The notes under the pieces are model-generated. The model was not told the DNA's origin. It saw only the letters and a list, made by a program, of their open reading frames with translations, and ran no database searches. Of a stretch of DNA of 64,000 nucleotides, positions 18,601-26,980 are shown piece after piece; positions within the stretch are counted from its first letter, which is position 1; each line of letters starts with the position of its first letter. The stretch is taken from positions 5,320,001 through 5,384,000 of the forward strand of contig BNHL01000001.1 of assembly GCA_015472025.1 (NCBI GenBank), in the 5' to 3' direction. Both the position numbers and the translations under genes were made by a program. The stretch comes from Cytophagales bacterium WSM2-2 (GTDB taxonomy: Bacteria > Bacteroidota > Bacteroidia > Cytophagales > Cyclobacteriaceae).

Positions 18601-18857
18601 AAACTCAAAACGGCATTTACTCAGGATTTCAGGCTCTTAGATAAAGTGAGGAATTAGAAAAGTTCTCGTGAAGTAATTTTTTTGCTGAATCTCACGGGTT
18701 ACTTAGTCCTATTCAGAGGCGATACGCTCAAATTACCGCAAGTCTACGTGAAAAAAGTCGTGTACTTTTAGTGCACAAATATGTCACAAAAGGCAATGTC
18801 TATTCACTATTCGTGAAGAATATTACATGCCGTAATTAAGACTTTCAGCTGTTTTTC
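18601..18857 (+). other. intergenic gap with no recognised gene
   Basis: Together with the hairpin before it, this is the longest non-coding stretch in the window, about 337 bases after 18520. I see no frame longer than a dozen codons, no tRNA and no clear terminator for bioB. It is AT-rich with short runs of A and T. TACTTTTA near 18765 is a -7-like box with no gene after it. Confidence 0.5.
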
Positions 18858-19838
18858 TTACAAAACTGACATGGCTTTCTCCATGCCCTTGTAAGCCTTT
18901 CTTGGCTTCAAATTGAGTGTTTGAAACATGGCCTGATCCTGAACTGCACCCGGATTTGGTGTTGTCAAAAGTTTGTCTCCTGCGAAAATACTATTGGCTC
19001 CAGCCATAAAGCAAAGCGCTTGTTCTTCGAGTGTCATTCGTACACGGCCGGCAGACAGGCGCACCATTGCTTTCGGCATAATGATCCTTGCTGTTGCAAT
19101 CATGCGGATCATCTCCCACACCGATACTTTTTCCTGGTCTTCCAAAGGTGTCCCTTCGACGGGCACCAATGCATTAACCGGAACAGACTCCGGATGTTGT
19201 GGGAGAGTAGATAGTGTCAATAGCATTCCAATGCGGTCCTGGTCTCCCTCGCCCATTCCGATAATTCCACCAGAGCAAACAGATATCTTCGCTTTCCTCA
19301 CATTGTCCAGCGTTTCAAGGCGGTCTTTGTATGTACGTGTGGTGATGATATCTCCATAGAATTCCTCGCTGGTATCGAGGTTGTGATTGTAAGCATAGAG
19401 ACCTGCTGCTTTGAGTTTTTCGGCTTGCTCCGGTGAGAGCATACCCAGCGTACAGCACACTTCCATGTCCAGCTGGCTTACGCCTTTCACCATTGAGATG
19501 ACTTTGTCAAAATCCTTGTTATCGCGTACCTCTCGCCAAGCGGCTCCCATACAAAAACGAGTGCTTCCTGCCTCTTTAGCTTCGATGGCCTTTTGCATAA
19601 CCTCACTCACCTCCATCAACTTGTGAACCTTCACATCCGTATGGTAGCGTGCTGCCTGCGGGCAATAGGCGCAATCTTCCGGGCATCCGCCCGTTTTCAC
19701 CGACAGCAGTGTACACACCTGAACTTCCTGCGCATCATGGTGCTGACGATGCACGGTAGCCGCACGATAAATTAGGTCTAAAACCGGAGCGTTATAAATA
19801 GCGGTGATCTCTTCGCGAGTCCAATCTGTTCTGATCAT
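18858..19838 (-). CDS. bioB: biotin synthase
   Basis: A radical SAM enzyme that inserts sulfur into dethiobiotin. The 326-residue protein has the cluster motif [12 protein letters not shown] (CxxxCxxC), the C-terminal Arg and Cys ligands of the second cluster region ([10 protein letters not shown] and [10 protein letters not shown]), and the expected length. I chose ATG 19838; an extension to 19877 would overlap sppA and has no conserved residues. No other bio gene is nearby. It lies 29 bases after sppA on the same strand. Biotin is needed by AccB, encoded at 38827. Confidence 0.97.
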   Translation of the reverse strand: MIRTDWTREEITAIYNAPVLDLIYRAATVHRQHHDAQEVQVCTLLSVKTGGCPEDCAYCPQAARYHTDVKVHKLMEVSEVMQKAIEAKEAGSTRFCMGAAWREVRDNKDFDKVISMVKGVSQLDMEVCCTLGMLSPEQAEKLKAAGLYAYNHNLDTSEEFYGDIITTRTYKDRLETLDNVRKAKISVCSGGIIGMGEGDQDRIGMLLTLSTLPQHPESVPVNALVPVEGTPLEDQEKVSVWEMIRMIATARIIMPKAMVRLSAGRVRMTLEEQALCFMAGANSIFAGDKLLTTPNPGAVQDQAMFQTLNLKPRKAYKGMEKAMSVL

Positions 19839-19867
19839 AAAAAAAATAAGTCTGTTAAAAATGCCTT

Positions 19868-21634
19868 CTACTTCCATTGAAAATCGAATGGCATACGCGC
19901 CTGGGTGCCTTGCAGCTGTTGTACCCTCTTCAATTGCTCGTATGTCGCATAACCTTCGCCCAGTTCGTTTTTCAACGCATTCATCTTTGAATTCTCTTCT
20001 ACTCCCTGTAACCAGTTTGTAAGCCAGTTCTTTTGCTTTGGATAAAACTTCAATTTATAATCCTTTTCGATGCCAGCTTTCTTTGCTGCAATAGCTACTG
20101 CATCGTCGAAGCCTCCAACCACATCCACCAGCCCCTTTTCTTTGGCTTGAGTACCGCTCCACACGCGACCGGAGGCTACGCTACGCAATTTCTCCACCGC
20201 CATGTGCCTGCCTTCTGCTGCCTTTGTCGTAAAGCCTTCATAAATCTTATTGGTTCTTTTTTGCCAGACTGATTTTTCTACATCCGTCAAAGGACGTGTG
20301 AACGTGATCAGTTCACCTACATCACCTGTTTTTACTTCATCAAACGTGATACCCACTTTCTTGTCGAGGAATCCGCTCATGTCGAAGAGCACACTAAACA
20401 CGCCAATAGAACCTGTAATTGTGCTTGCTTGAGCCACGATGGTGTCGCAGCCCATCGCCATGTAGTAGCCACCTGAAGCCGCCAGGTGCGACATCGATGC
20501 AATAATTGGTTTTGCTTTGGATGCTAACTGTACCTCACGCCACATCACATCTGAAGCAAGGGCGCTGCCACCTGGTGAATTGATGCGCAACACGATAGCC
20601 TTCACTTTATCGTTGGTGCGGGCTTTTCGCAACTCTTCGGCAAAGGTTTCTGAACCGATCATTCCTTCTTGTGCTCTGCCGGAAATGATATCTCCTTCAG
20701 CCACAATAACCGCTATTTCATTCTTAGATGTGCCTGACGAAGTGAAGCTCTTCTTGTACTTGTTGTATTTGACATAGGTGATTTTCTGGTTCTTCTTCAA
20801 CCCAAGTCTTCCACGAAGCTCTCCTTGTACCTGATCGAAATAATAGAGTGAATCAACCAGTTTATGTTGCATGGCTTCTTGCGGATTGGTGACAAGCATA
20901 CGGTCAGCAATCCTCTTAATTTCAGCATTCTCGATTTTCCGGCTCTCTGCGATTTCATTTTTCGTGGAGAGGTTAATATCATCGATCAATTCTTTTAATT
21001 GCAAGCGATTTGCGTCACTCATTTTATCGAGAAAGAATGGCTCGACAGCGCTTTTGAAATCGCCTACGCGGAAGATTTCAGGTTTAATATCAAGCTTATC
21101 AAATAATTTCTTGAAGAATGTTGTCTCGATCGCCAAACCGTTAAATTCCAAATCACCTTCCGGATTCAAATAGACTTTATCAGCAGCTGAGGCCAGATAA
21201 TATGACAATTCCGAATACATTTCGCTGTAGGCTACAACCCATTTTCCGGATTTTTTAAAATCAAGAATCGACTCGCGAATCTCTTTCGCCACAGCATAAC
21301 CACCCTGGAAGAAGCTTACTTCAAGATAAATCCCTTTAATGGCCGGATCTGTTTTTGCATTCGCAATCGATGTTTTCAGCGACAGCAAACCGATGGACGA
21401 CTCTTCTGCTCCCGGAATGGGCAGCCCTTCGAAAGGATTCTCAACTTCCAATTCCGTCATTGGATTATCAAGTTTGAGGTGAAGTACAGAGTTATCCTCG
21501 ACAGACACAACAGTGTTATCACTGGAGAAGCTTGACACGGCAGCGGAGAAAAATCCAAAAAGTAAAATGGTGGCCACCACCAGGGCAACCAACGATCCCA
21601 GGCAAGAAGCAAGAAATGCTTTCAAGAAGTTCAT
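19868..21634 (-). CDS. sppA: signal peptide peptidase SppA, long (67K) type
   Basis: Degrades leftover signal peptides in the inner membrane. The 588-residue protein has one N-terminal helix ([18 protein letters not shown]) and two tandem ClpP-like domains. The first half has the Lys general base region ([14 protein letters not shown]), and the second half has the nucleophile region [15 protein letters not shown] with Ser before GGYY. The length matches the E. coli type rather than the short Bacillus type. The start is ATG 21634; the TTG at 21640 is not needed. A perfect -7 box lies just upstream. Confidence 0.96.
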   Translation of the reverse strand: MNFLKAFLASCLGSLVALVVATILLFGFFSAAVSSFSSDNTVVSVEDNSVLHLKLDNPMTELEVENPFEGLPIPGAEESSIGLLSLKTSIANAKTDPAIKGIYLEVSFFQGGYAVAKEIRESILDFKKSGKWVVAYSEMYSELSYYLASAADKVYLNPEGDLEFNGLAIETTFFKKLFDKLDIKPEIFRVGDFKSAVEPFFLDKMSDANRLQLKELIDDINLSTKNEIAESRKIENAEIKRIADRMLVTNPQEAMQHKLVDSLYYFDQVQGELRGRLGLKKNQKITYVKYNKYKKSFTSSGTSKNEIAVIVAEGDIISGRAQEGMIGSETFAEELRKARTNDKVKAIVLRINSPGGSALASDVMWREVQLASKAKPIIASMSHLAASGGYYMAMGCDTIVAQASTITGSIGVFSVLFDMSGFLDKKVGITFDEVKTGDVGELITFTRPLTDVEKSVWQKRTNKIYEGFTTKAAEGRHMAVEKLRSVASGRVWSGTQAKEKGLVDVVGGFDDAVAIAAKKAGIEKDYKLKFYPKQKNWLTNWLQGVEENSKMNALKNELGEGYATYEQLKRVQQLQGTQARMPFDFQWK

Positions 21635-21653
21635 TTTCAAATTAATTAAGGTT

Positions 21654-21661
21654 CAAAAGTA
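21654..21661 (-). promoter_or_regulatory. -7 box TACTTTTG before sppA
   Basis: Exact TAnnTTTG on the minus strand, 19 bases before the sppA ATG. The divergent folK has TACCTTTC at 21695-21702 on the plus strand, one base off, so the 77-base gap seems to hold two opposing promoters. Confidence 0.5.
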
Positions 21662-21711
21662 AGGAAACCTAAACGCTAAATAAAGGGTGATCGTTACCTT
21701 TCGGGAACTTT

Positions 21712-22203
21712 ATGATCTACGGGGATATCTTTCTTTTGCTGGGCACCAACCAGGGTGATCGTGCTCAAAATTTAAATCTTTGCACTCAGCATCTCCGTAA
21801 AGATGCCGGTGAAATTATCAAGCTATCTTCTGTTTACGAGACTGCCCCGTGGGGAAAAGAAGACCAGCCTGGTTTTCTAAATCAAGCTCTCCAACTGGAG
21901 TCGGGGCTTCACCCGGAAGAGTTGCTTTCTGTGTGCTTGAATATCGAACAGAAAATGGGAAGACTGCGCCTTGAAAAATGGGGTGCAAGAATAATTGACA
22001 TTGACATCATTTATTTCGGCACTCAGGTTGTCACAACATCAACTTTGGTCATTCCCCACCCGCGTCTCACTGAACGTAAATTTGTCCTTGTTCCCTTGAG
22101 TGAAATAGCTCCGGATTTTGCGCATCCCATCCTTCAGAAAACCAACGAAGTACTTCTGAAAGAATGTACTGACAAGCTTGGAGTAACAGTTTTTAAAGGC
22201 TGA
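21712..22203 (+). CDS. folK: 2-amino-4-hydroxy-6-hydroxymethyldihydropteridine pyrophosphokinase
   Basis: Adds pyrophosphate to the pterin in folate synthesis. The 163 residues carry the HPPK set: LLLGTNQGDR at the start, YETAPWGKEDQPGFLNQ, RLEKWGARIIDIDII with the metal Asp pair, and HPRLTERKFVLVPL. The 3' end overlaps the convergent fabD by 11 bases. A weak promoter (TACCTTTC, 21695-21702) precedes it, leaving a leader of only about 5 bases. Confidence 0.97.
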   Translation: MIYGDIFLLLGTNQGDRAQNLNLCTQHLRKDAGEIIKLSSVYETAPWGKEDQPGFLNQALQLESGLHPEELLSVCLNIEQKMGRLRLEKWGARIIDIDIIYFGTQVVTTSTLVIPHPRLTERKFVLVPLSEIAPDFAHPILQKTNEVLLKECTDKLGVTVFKG

Positions 22204-23068
22204 TTGCTTCTACCGCAGGTGCTATTTTTTTGACGAGCCCTTGCAGCACTTTTCCGGGGCCACATTCCATAAATGTAGCTCCTCCGTCTTTCACTATATT
22301 TTGCACGGACTGTGTCCAACGAACCGGTGCCGTAAGCTGATCAATGAGGTTTTTTTTGATGGCGGATACGTCCGTAAACGGCAACGCATTCACGTTCTGA
22401 TATACCGGGCAAAATGGCTTGCTGAAAAGTGTCGACTCAATTGCCGAAGCTAGCTCTTCACGGGCAGGCTCCATCAGCGGAGAATGAAATGCTCCTCCTA
22501 CCTGCAGTGGAAGTGCCCGCTTCGCTCCTGCGGTTTTCATTTTTTCACAGGCAATCTCAATTCCTTTCATCGAACCTGAAATTACAAGCTGCCCGGGGCA
22601 ATTATAGTTTGCAGCAACCACCACTTCGTCTTTTATTGACGCACATATTTCCTCCACTACCTTGTCATCCAGACCAAGTATCGCTGCCATTGTGGAGGGG
22701 TTTTGCTCACACGCTTTCTGCATTGCGGTGGCACGCTTCGATACCAGTTTTAATCCATCTTCGAATGTCAATGTGCCATTAACAACCAGCGCTGAAAACT
22801 CTCCCAGTGAGTGCCCGGCTACCATTGAAGGTTTCTGTTGATCATTATTTAATGCTACCAATACGGAGTGAATGAACACTGCAGGCTGTGTTACTTTGGT
22901 CTGCTTGAGCTCATCTGCTGAGCCGGAAAACATCACATCTGTAATCTGGAATCCCAGGATCTTATTGGCTGACTCGAATAACGATTTTGCCTTTTCATTA
23001 CTGTCGAAAAGGTCTTTGCCCATTCCTGTAAATTGTGCGCCTTGTCCCGGAAAAATAAAAGCCTTCAT
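22193..23068 (-). CDS. fabD: malonyl-CoA:ACP transacylase
   Basis: Loads malonyl groups onto acyl carrier protein for fatty-acid elongation. The 291 residues include FPGQGAQFTGMG, the nucleophile motif GHSLGEFSAL, the catalytic His region GAFHSPLM and the C-terminal EcGPGKVL turn. A promoter with both boxes lies just upstream (23094-23128). The gene overlaps the end of convergent folK by 11 bases. fabH, accB and accC, which act beside it, are 15 kb away. Confidence 0.97.
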   Translation of the reverse strand: MKAFIFPGQGAQFTGMGKDLFDSNEKAKSLFESANKILGFQITDVMFSGSADELKQTKVTQPAVFIHSVLVALNNDQQKPSMVAGHSLGEFSALVVNGTLTFEDGLKLVSKRATAMQKACEQNPSTMAAILGLDDKVVEEICASIKDEVVVAANYNCPGQLVISGSMKGIEIACEKMKTAGAKRALPLQVGGAFHSPLMEPAREELASAIESTLFSKPFCPVYQNVNALPFTDVSAIKKNLIDQLTAPVRWTQSVQNIVKDGGATFMECGPGKVLQGLVKKIAPAVEAISL

Positions 23069-23093
23069 ATCGTTTGGATTAATTCAATAGCCC

Positions 23094-23128
23094 CAAAAAT
23101 AAGAGATTGTTGATATTTATTGAACAAA
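23094..23128 (-). promoter_or_regulatory. promoter of fabD
   Basis: On the minus strand TTTG (23128-23125) and the exact -7 box TATTTTTG (23101-23094) are 23 bases apart, within the range reported for flavobacterial promoters. It lies just after the DCC gene stop and 26 bases before the fabD ATG. Confidence 0.55.
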
Positions 23129-23134
23129 TTCAAC

Positions 23135-23545
23135 CTAAGCGATAAATCGCCTGGTGAACTCGGGGGTCGGCAACCAGCATTCATTTTTCTTACCAAACCA
23201 CTGATAACGATGCCTGGCAATAAAATCATAAATGCCGTCACGAATGAAAGGCGGAATAACTTTGTAAACGTAGAGCACGGGATACAGCCCATCAAGCTCG
23301 CGGCAGATTTCAAGAATAGCACTACTCCTCACAAAGACTTTGTCGCCTTTGACAAACAGAATCGTCTTCAGTTCTGAAGGCATCTGGAAATTCTTCAATT
23401 GCTGTTGACCGTAATCAGACTGCAACGATGCAAAACGGAGATTTTGCTTTTTGTTATGTCTTAAAATAAACTGTACAGATGAACTACAGAGATTGCAAAC
23501 GCCATCAAAAAGTACAATTTGGTCTACCGGACTATCTGAACCCAT
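23135..23545 (-). CDS. DCC family thiol-disulfide oxidoreductase (DUF393)
   Basis: A 136-residue thioredoxin-like protein defined by FDGVCNLCSSSVQFILRH near residue 15, the DxxCxxC signature from which the family takes its name. Later residues (LRFASLQSDYGQ, IPPFIRDGIYDFIARHRY) fit the family. The reaction is not established for most members. Its ATG lies 22 bases inside the end of the type IX cargo gene, on the same strand, so translation is probably coupled. Confidence 0.88.
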   Translation of the reverse strand: MGSDSPVDQIVLFDGVCNLCSSSVQFILRHNKKQNLRFASLQSDYGQQQLKNFQMPSELKTILFVKGDKVFVRSSAILEICRELDGLYPVLYVYKVIPPFIRDGIYDFIARHRYQWFGKKNECWLPTPEFTRRFIA

Positions 23546-26493
23546 CCTTTGATTGTGCGATTTCGTTTTTTCGGATCAACTACATCGAATCCAACAACAG
23601 CAGCATAGTAATAAGTTCCGGCATCCAGGTCGCGGCCATCATTGTCTTTTCCATTCCAATCAATGTAAATGGTCTTCTCACCGCCCGATTGATAGTTATA
23701 GATTTCCCTTCCCCACCGGTTGTAGACAGTGAAGGTTACAGCAGTAACAAATCTGGCGCATTTCGGACTAATGTCATTCACAAAGTGAGTACTGTCCCGT
23801 TTGAAGTCGCCTGCACAAGGAAAATGATAGCCACTTTCATCAACAGTATATTGGCGAACGCTGAACGCACTGAATTTATCATTGCATCCATCTCCATTTG
23901 GAGTGAAAACATTGGGAAGTTCGTAATAGGGGCAATTATCGAAACAGAATTGATTACTCGGATCACTTTCAAGACCAGTACGATCAACAGCCGTAACCTG
24001 GTAACATTGAGCGAAGGATGGCAAGTTGGAGTGGACATAGAACGTATCCGTCACCATTTCTGCAATCTTGATGAATTGCCCTCCCATCTGTGGAGATGCA
24101 TAAATGTTGTATCCGCGTACGTTTTTCTTACACTCATCCGATGGCGGCTTTTTCCAACGAATAGTATTCGTGTAGGTCGTGGTTGCACCTGGTGTCGGAC
24201 ATTGGTTGAATTGACTGCAATCAATGCCGGTAATTGCAAGTTCTGGTGTGCACGGAGGACTGCCCTTCCCGTTAGGTACTGCGCATGTAATCTCAGAGAA
24301 ATTATTTAAAGGTGCTTTAATCTTGGGATTTCCATACGAACCCCTCGTCATCACTGCATAGCAGTAATTCTGAGCTGTGTCAAGCGGCTTGCTGTTATAC
24401 TGACCTGAATCCAGGTAAATGAGCTGCCTTTGATTCACATTGACGCTGTCGATGAGCACAAGATCCGTGAGCACTTTACTGTTTGAATTTGTTGACCGGT
24501 AGATTCGGTGCCACGGGTATTTGAAAGAATTATTCGACCAAGGCACTACTGCAGCCCAATTGAGTTGAACTTGTTTATACGATGGTTTCAAATCCAGCCG
24601 GACAGTTGACGCTACGGCAGAAGTATCTATAAGATTTCCACCATTGTCATAAGCTTTGACTCTGTAGTTATAGATTGTAAACGATGTATTCAATCCATTA
24701 TCGACAAAAACAGTGTCTGGTATTTTTGCTCCGCTGTTGACTTTTGTCAGTTTAATATTTCCACTAAAACCTTCTGCCCGGTATACTTCATACGAATAAG
24801 GGAGAGGGAACTGTGTTTTGCTTACTTCAAATGGCGGTCTCCATTTTACCGTTACCTGCCCTACCAGAGGATCAGTTACATCTATTGTTACATTGGTTAT
24901 CACCGGGCCGCTTGCGATAATCGGTGGGATGCAAATCTCTGAGGAGACTACACTTTCTCCTCCGACTGGTGCCGGGAAAATCGCCAATAGCCGATAGCAA
25001 TACTTTGCCCCTACTGCGAGACTTTTGTCAGTGTATGCCGTGGTTCCAATGGGTAATGATGCTATCAAGCTATAGCCAAGAGAATCAGGTATACCTGTAA
25101 CACAAGGTGGTGGTGTGTAAGGTGCGCTGTCTACCCTGCGCCAGACCTGGATGATAGACGCATTTGAACACGTATAATTTTGCCACGTCAACTGAGCTGC
25201 GCGCTGGCCCGGATTCAGGACGGCAGAAACCCACATCGGTGGAGGGGCAACAACGCGGATATTCCATGTCTTAAAAGATGCTAATGGTGGAGCACCGTTG
25301 TCAGTAGCTTTAAAGGTCACCGTATATGGCTGCTCTTTAACATGCAGGCAGTTAGTCAGCCAGTCAAATTCAATTTGTGCTTTTGCAGTAGGGCTTGACA
25401 AGTATTGCCAGGTAGCCACAGGTTTGTAAGTGGCTGGAGAAGGATTGATAGTAAATACCTGTGAGAATGCTTCAATTTTTACGCTGTCACCCAGTCCTCT
25501 GGCCCCTCCTTTCGGGCCGCCATCTGCATCAGTGGCTGTAATAAACTCCGTGATCTTCGTTCCTGCTACTACGCAAAGATCTGCCGGTGTCTGCAATTGA
25601 GGTCGGTCATTTTTACAGCTTTCAATAATAATCTGCATATCCCGTTCCACATAGCCAAGTGGAACCCAGGTGCCACCTATCTTTCGCCACTCTCGAATGA
25701 TGAATGCGATGTTGAATTCGCCTGCTACACCGGGAGCATCCCACGTCACAGTACCGGTCACCGGATCTATCTTAAAAATCGGTGGACCATTGCCGTCTTC
25801 GTTTGCTTTCGAATAGTCGGTGCTGTAGAATTTTTTTGAATTAGGATCAGCGTAACCATTGACATCAATGCCTGCGATATAGATTCCATTGGCGTCATAA
25901 ACTGCACCTTGCTTGGGTACGTACAAATCGTAGGACAAGCTATCACCATCGGGGTCGTATGCACCAGCATTATGTGTCCATTTTACTCCTGTACAGCCAT
26001 GATCAATTGGGGGAACCAGCAGTTGAGGGGAATTATCACAACCCAGAAAAGGGTCGATAACAATTTGTGTTTGCACATAAAATGGAGTTTCAACGGATGC
26101 ATTGATGTTGTTGATGCCCTCGTTTCTGTTAGGCTCATAATAAGATATAATGTAAACCCCTGGTCCGGGGTAGACGTGTTCGATCGGATATGTAACTTCT
26201 CCAACGTTTCCGTCTTTAGTATAGGCAATGATGGGAGGATTGTCGACCTGGTCGGGGTGAAATGCTTTACTGCCGTCCCCGAAATTTACCGTACCGCCCT
26301 TGCTCATACTGAATTTTACGGGTCTGTCCCAACGCGTGTAGATGTGAAGGATAATCCTGTACTTGTAGCCACCGCAATCTCCAATCCGTTCAACGGTTAT
26401 GTCTCCGGCCCGCAAGTGGGTGGCTTCAGATCTCAGAAAGGAAACCAGCATTAGAATCCCAACCAAATAGTACCTCACCAATTTCAACATCAT
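23524..26493 (-). CDS. secreted multidomain protein with type IX type B sorting domain
   Basis: A 989-residue exported protein. A signal peptide (LVRYYLVGILMLVSFLRSEA) is followed by a PKD-like N-terminal region (VNFGDGSKAF), cadherin-like or Ig segments, several fibronectin type III repeats (about 420-800, such as AQLTWQNYTCSNASIIQVW and VTVKWRPPFEVS), and a gliding-associated C-terminal domain beginning LPNVFTPNGDGCNDKF and ending TIKGWVQIVR. The last is the type B sorting signal of the type IX system, which exports cargo across the outer membrane. The start is ATG 26493: a -7 box at 26513-26520 would put transcription downstream of the ATG at 26511. Cys-rich pairs suggest disulfides. Function unknown, likely surface adhesion. 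No PorP/SprF partner is adjacent. Confidence 0.9.
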   Translation of the reverse strand: MMLKLVRYYLVGILMLVSFLRSEATHLRAGDITVERIGDCGGYKYRIILHIYTRWDRPVKFSMSKGGTVNFGDGSKAFHPDQVDNPPIIAYTKDGNVGEVTYPIEHVYPGPGVYIISYYEPNRNEGINNINASVETPFYVQTQIVIDPFLGCDNSPQLLVPPIDHGCTGVKWTHNAGAYDPDGDSLSYDLYVPKQGAVYDANGIYIAGIDVNGYADPNSKKFYSTDYSKANEDGNGPPIFKIDPVTGTVTWDAPGVAGEFNIAFIIREWRKIGGTWVPLGYVERDMQIIIESCKNDRPQLQTPADLCVVAGTKITEFITATDADGGPKGGARGLGDSVKIEAFSQVFTINPSPATYKPVATWQYLSSPTAKAQIEFDWLTNCLHVKEQPYTVTFKATDNGAPPLASFKTWNIRVVAPPPMWVSAVLNPGQRAAQLTWQNYTCSNASIIQVWRRVDSAPYTPPPCVTGIPDSLGYSLIASLPIGTTAYTDKSLAVGAKYCYRLLAIFPAPVGGESVVSSEICIPPIIASGPVITNVTIDVTDPLVGQVTVKWRPPFEVSKTQFPLPYSYEVYRAEGFSGNIKLTKVNSGAKIPDTVFVDNGLNTSFTIYNYRVKAYDNGGNLIDTSAVASTVRLDLKPSYKQVQLNWAAVVPWSNNSFKYPWHRIYRSTNSNSKVLTDLVLIDSVNVNQRQLIYLDSGQYNSKPLDTAQNYCYAVMTRGSYGNPKIKAPLNNFSEITCAVPNGKGSPPCTPELAITGIDCSQFNQCPTPGATTTYTNTIRWKKPPSDECKKNVRGYNIYASPQMGGQFIKIAEMVTDTFYVHSNLPSFAQCYQVTAVDRTGLESDPSNQFCFDNCPYYELPNVFTPNGDGCNDKFSAFSVRQYTVDESGYHFPCAGDFKRDSTHFVNDISPKCARFVTAVTFTVYNRWGREIYNYQSGGEKTIYIDWNGKDNDGRDLDAGTYYYAAVVGFDVVDPKKRNRTIKGWVQIVR

Positions 26494-26512
26494 ATAGAGA
26501 TTAATCCTCATT

Positions 26513-26520
26513 CAAAAATA
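26513..26520 (-). promoter_or_regulatory. -7 box TATTTTTG before the type IX cargo gene
   Basis: Exact TAnnTTTG on the minus strand, 20 bases before the chosen ATG at 26493. It lies two bases before an in-frame ATG at 26511, which it argues against. No -33 box is clear. Confidence 0.5.
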
Positions 26521-26649
26521 CAACATTAATGAAAGAAGTGGCTTTCCAGTAACTATGTTTTATGCCACACAATCATTGTTCTGTCAACGCAAAATCGCAA
26601 TTATTATTTGGCCGGTTGTTAACAATCGGGTGATAAAGTCTTTTTAAGT

Positions 26650-26657
26650 TAAGTTTG
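26650..26657 (+). promoter_or_regulatory. -7 box TAAGTTTG before the 79-residue gene
   Basis: Exact TAnnTTTG followed by CA, 15 bases before the ATG at 26672. No TTG is found at a good distance upstream. Confidence 0.5.
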
Positions 26658-26671
26658 CACTAACTTAGCCT

Positions 26672-26911
26672 ATGCGTGTTGTTGGAGAAATACCACATCC
26701 TGTATTAAAAATCACCCTATTCCATTGGAACAACCGGTACCTGATCAAATTGGAAGCCGGCTTGCTGGAGCAAACCTATAAGATTCACGAATACGATGTC
26801 TCTTCCGAGGAAGAAGCAAAAAAGATGGTGGATGAACGTTTCATTAGAAATGCATTAGAGTGCTTCGACCGTATGGCTGAAAACATGCAGCAATCCCTGA
26901 CCAATTCCTGA
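26672..26911 (+). CDS. small conserved-looking hypothetical protein
   Basis: A 79-residue soluble protein. The N-terminal half looks like a beta hairpin (VLKITLFHWNNRYLIKLEAG, TYKIHEYDV) and the C-terminal half is one acidic then amphipathic helix (SEEEAKKMVDERFIRNALECFDRMAENM). It has no signal peptide. It has its own -7 box and lies 70 bases before the acyltransferase gene, which also has a promoter. I do not recognise a named family. The regular composition and promoter support a real gene. Confidence 0.7.
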   Translation: MRVVGEIPHPVLKITLFHWNNRYLIKLEAGLLEQTYKIHEYDVSSEEEAKKMVDERFIRNALECFDRMAENMQQSLTNS

Positions 26912-26927
26912 ACCCTGTCTATGAAGT

Positions 26928-26958
26928 TTTGTGTTTGTATCCTCATGGGTTAACTTTG
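26928..26958 (+). promoter_or_regulatory. promoter of the PlsB-like gene and gpsA
   Basis: TTTG (26928-26931), a 19-base spacer, then the exact -7 box TAACTTTG (26951-26958). It is the best full match to the Bacteroidota promoter consensus in the window. The ATG follows 23 bases later. Confidence 0.75.
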
Positions 26959-26980
26959 ACCTCTTGTCTAATTACAGTTG

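Noticed and set aside
23479-24309. 276-residue open frame on the plus strand
   Set aside because: It runs antisense to the well-supported type IX cargo gene, matches no family, and looks like a by-product of that gene's codon use.
25909-26454. 181-residue open frame on the plus strand
   Set aside because: Antisense to the cargo gene's N-terminal region; no start signal and no known fold.
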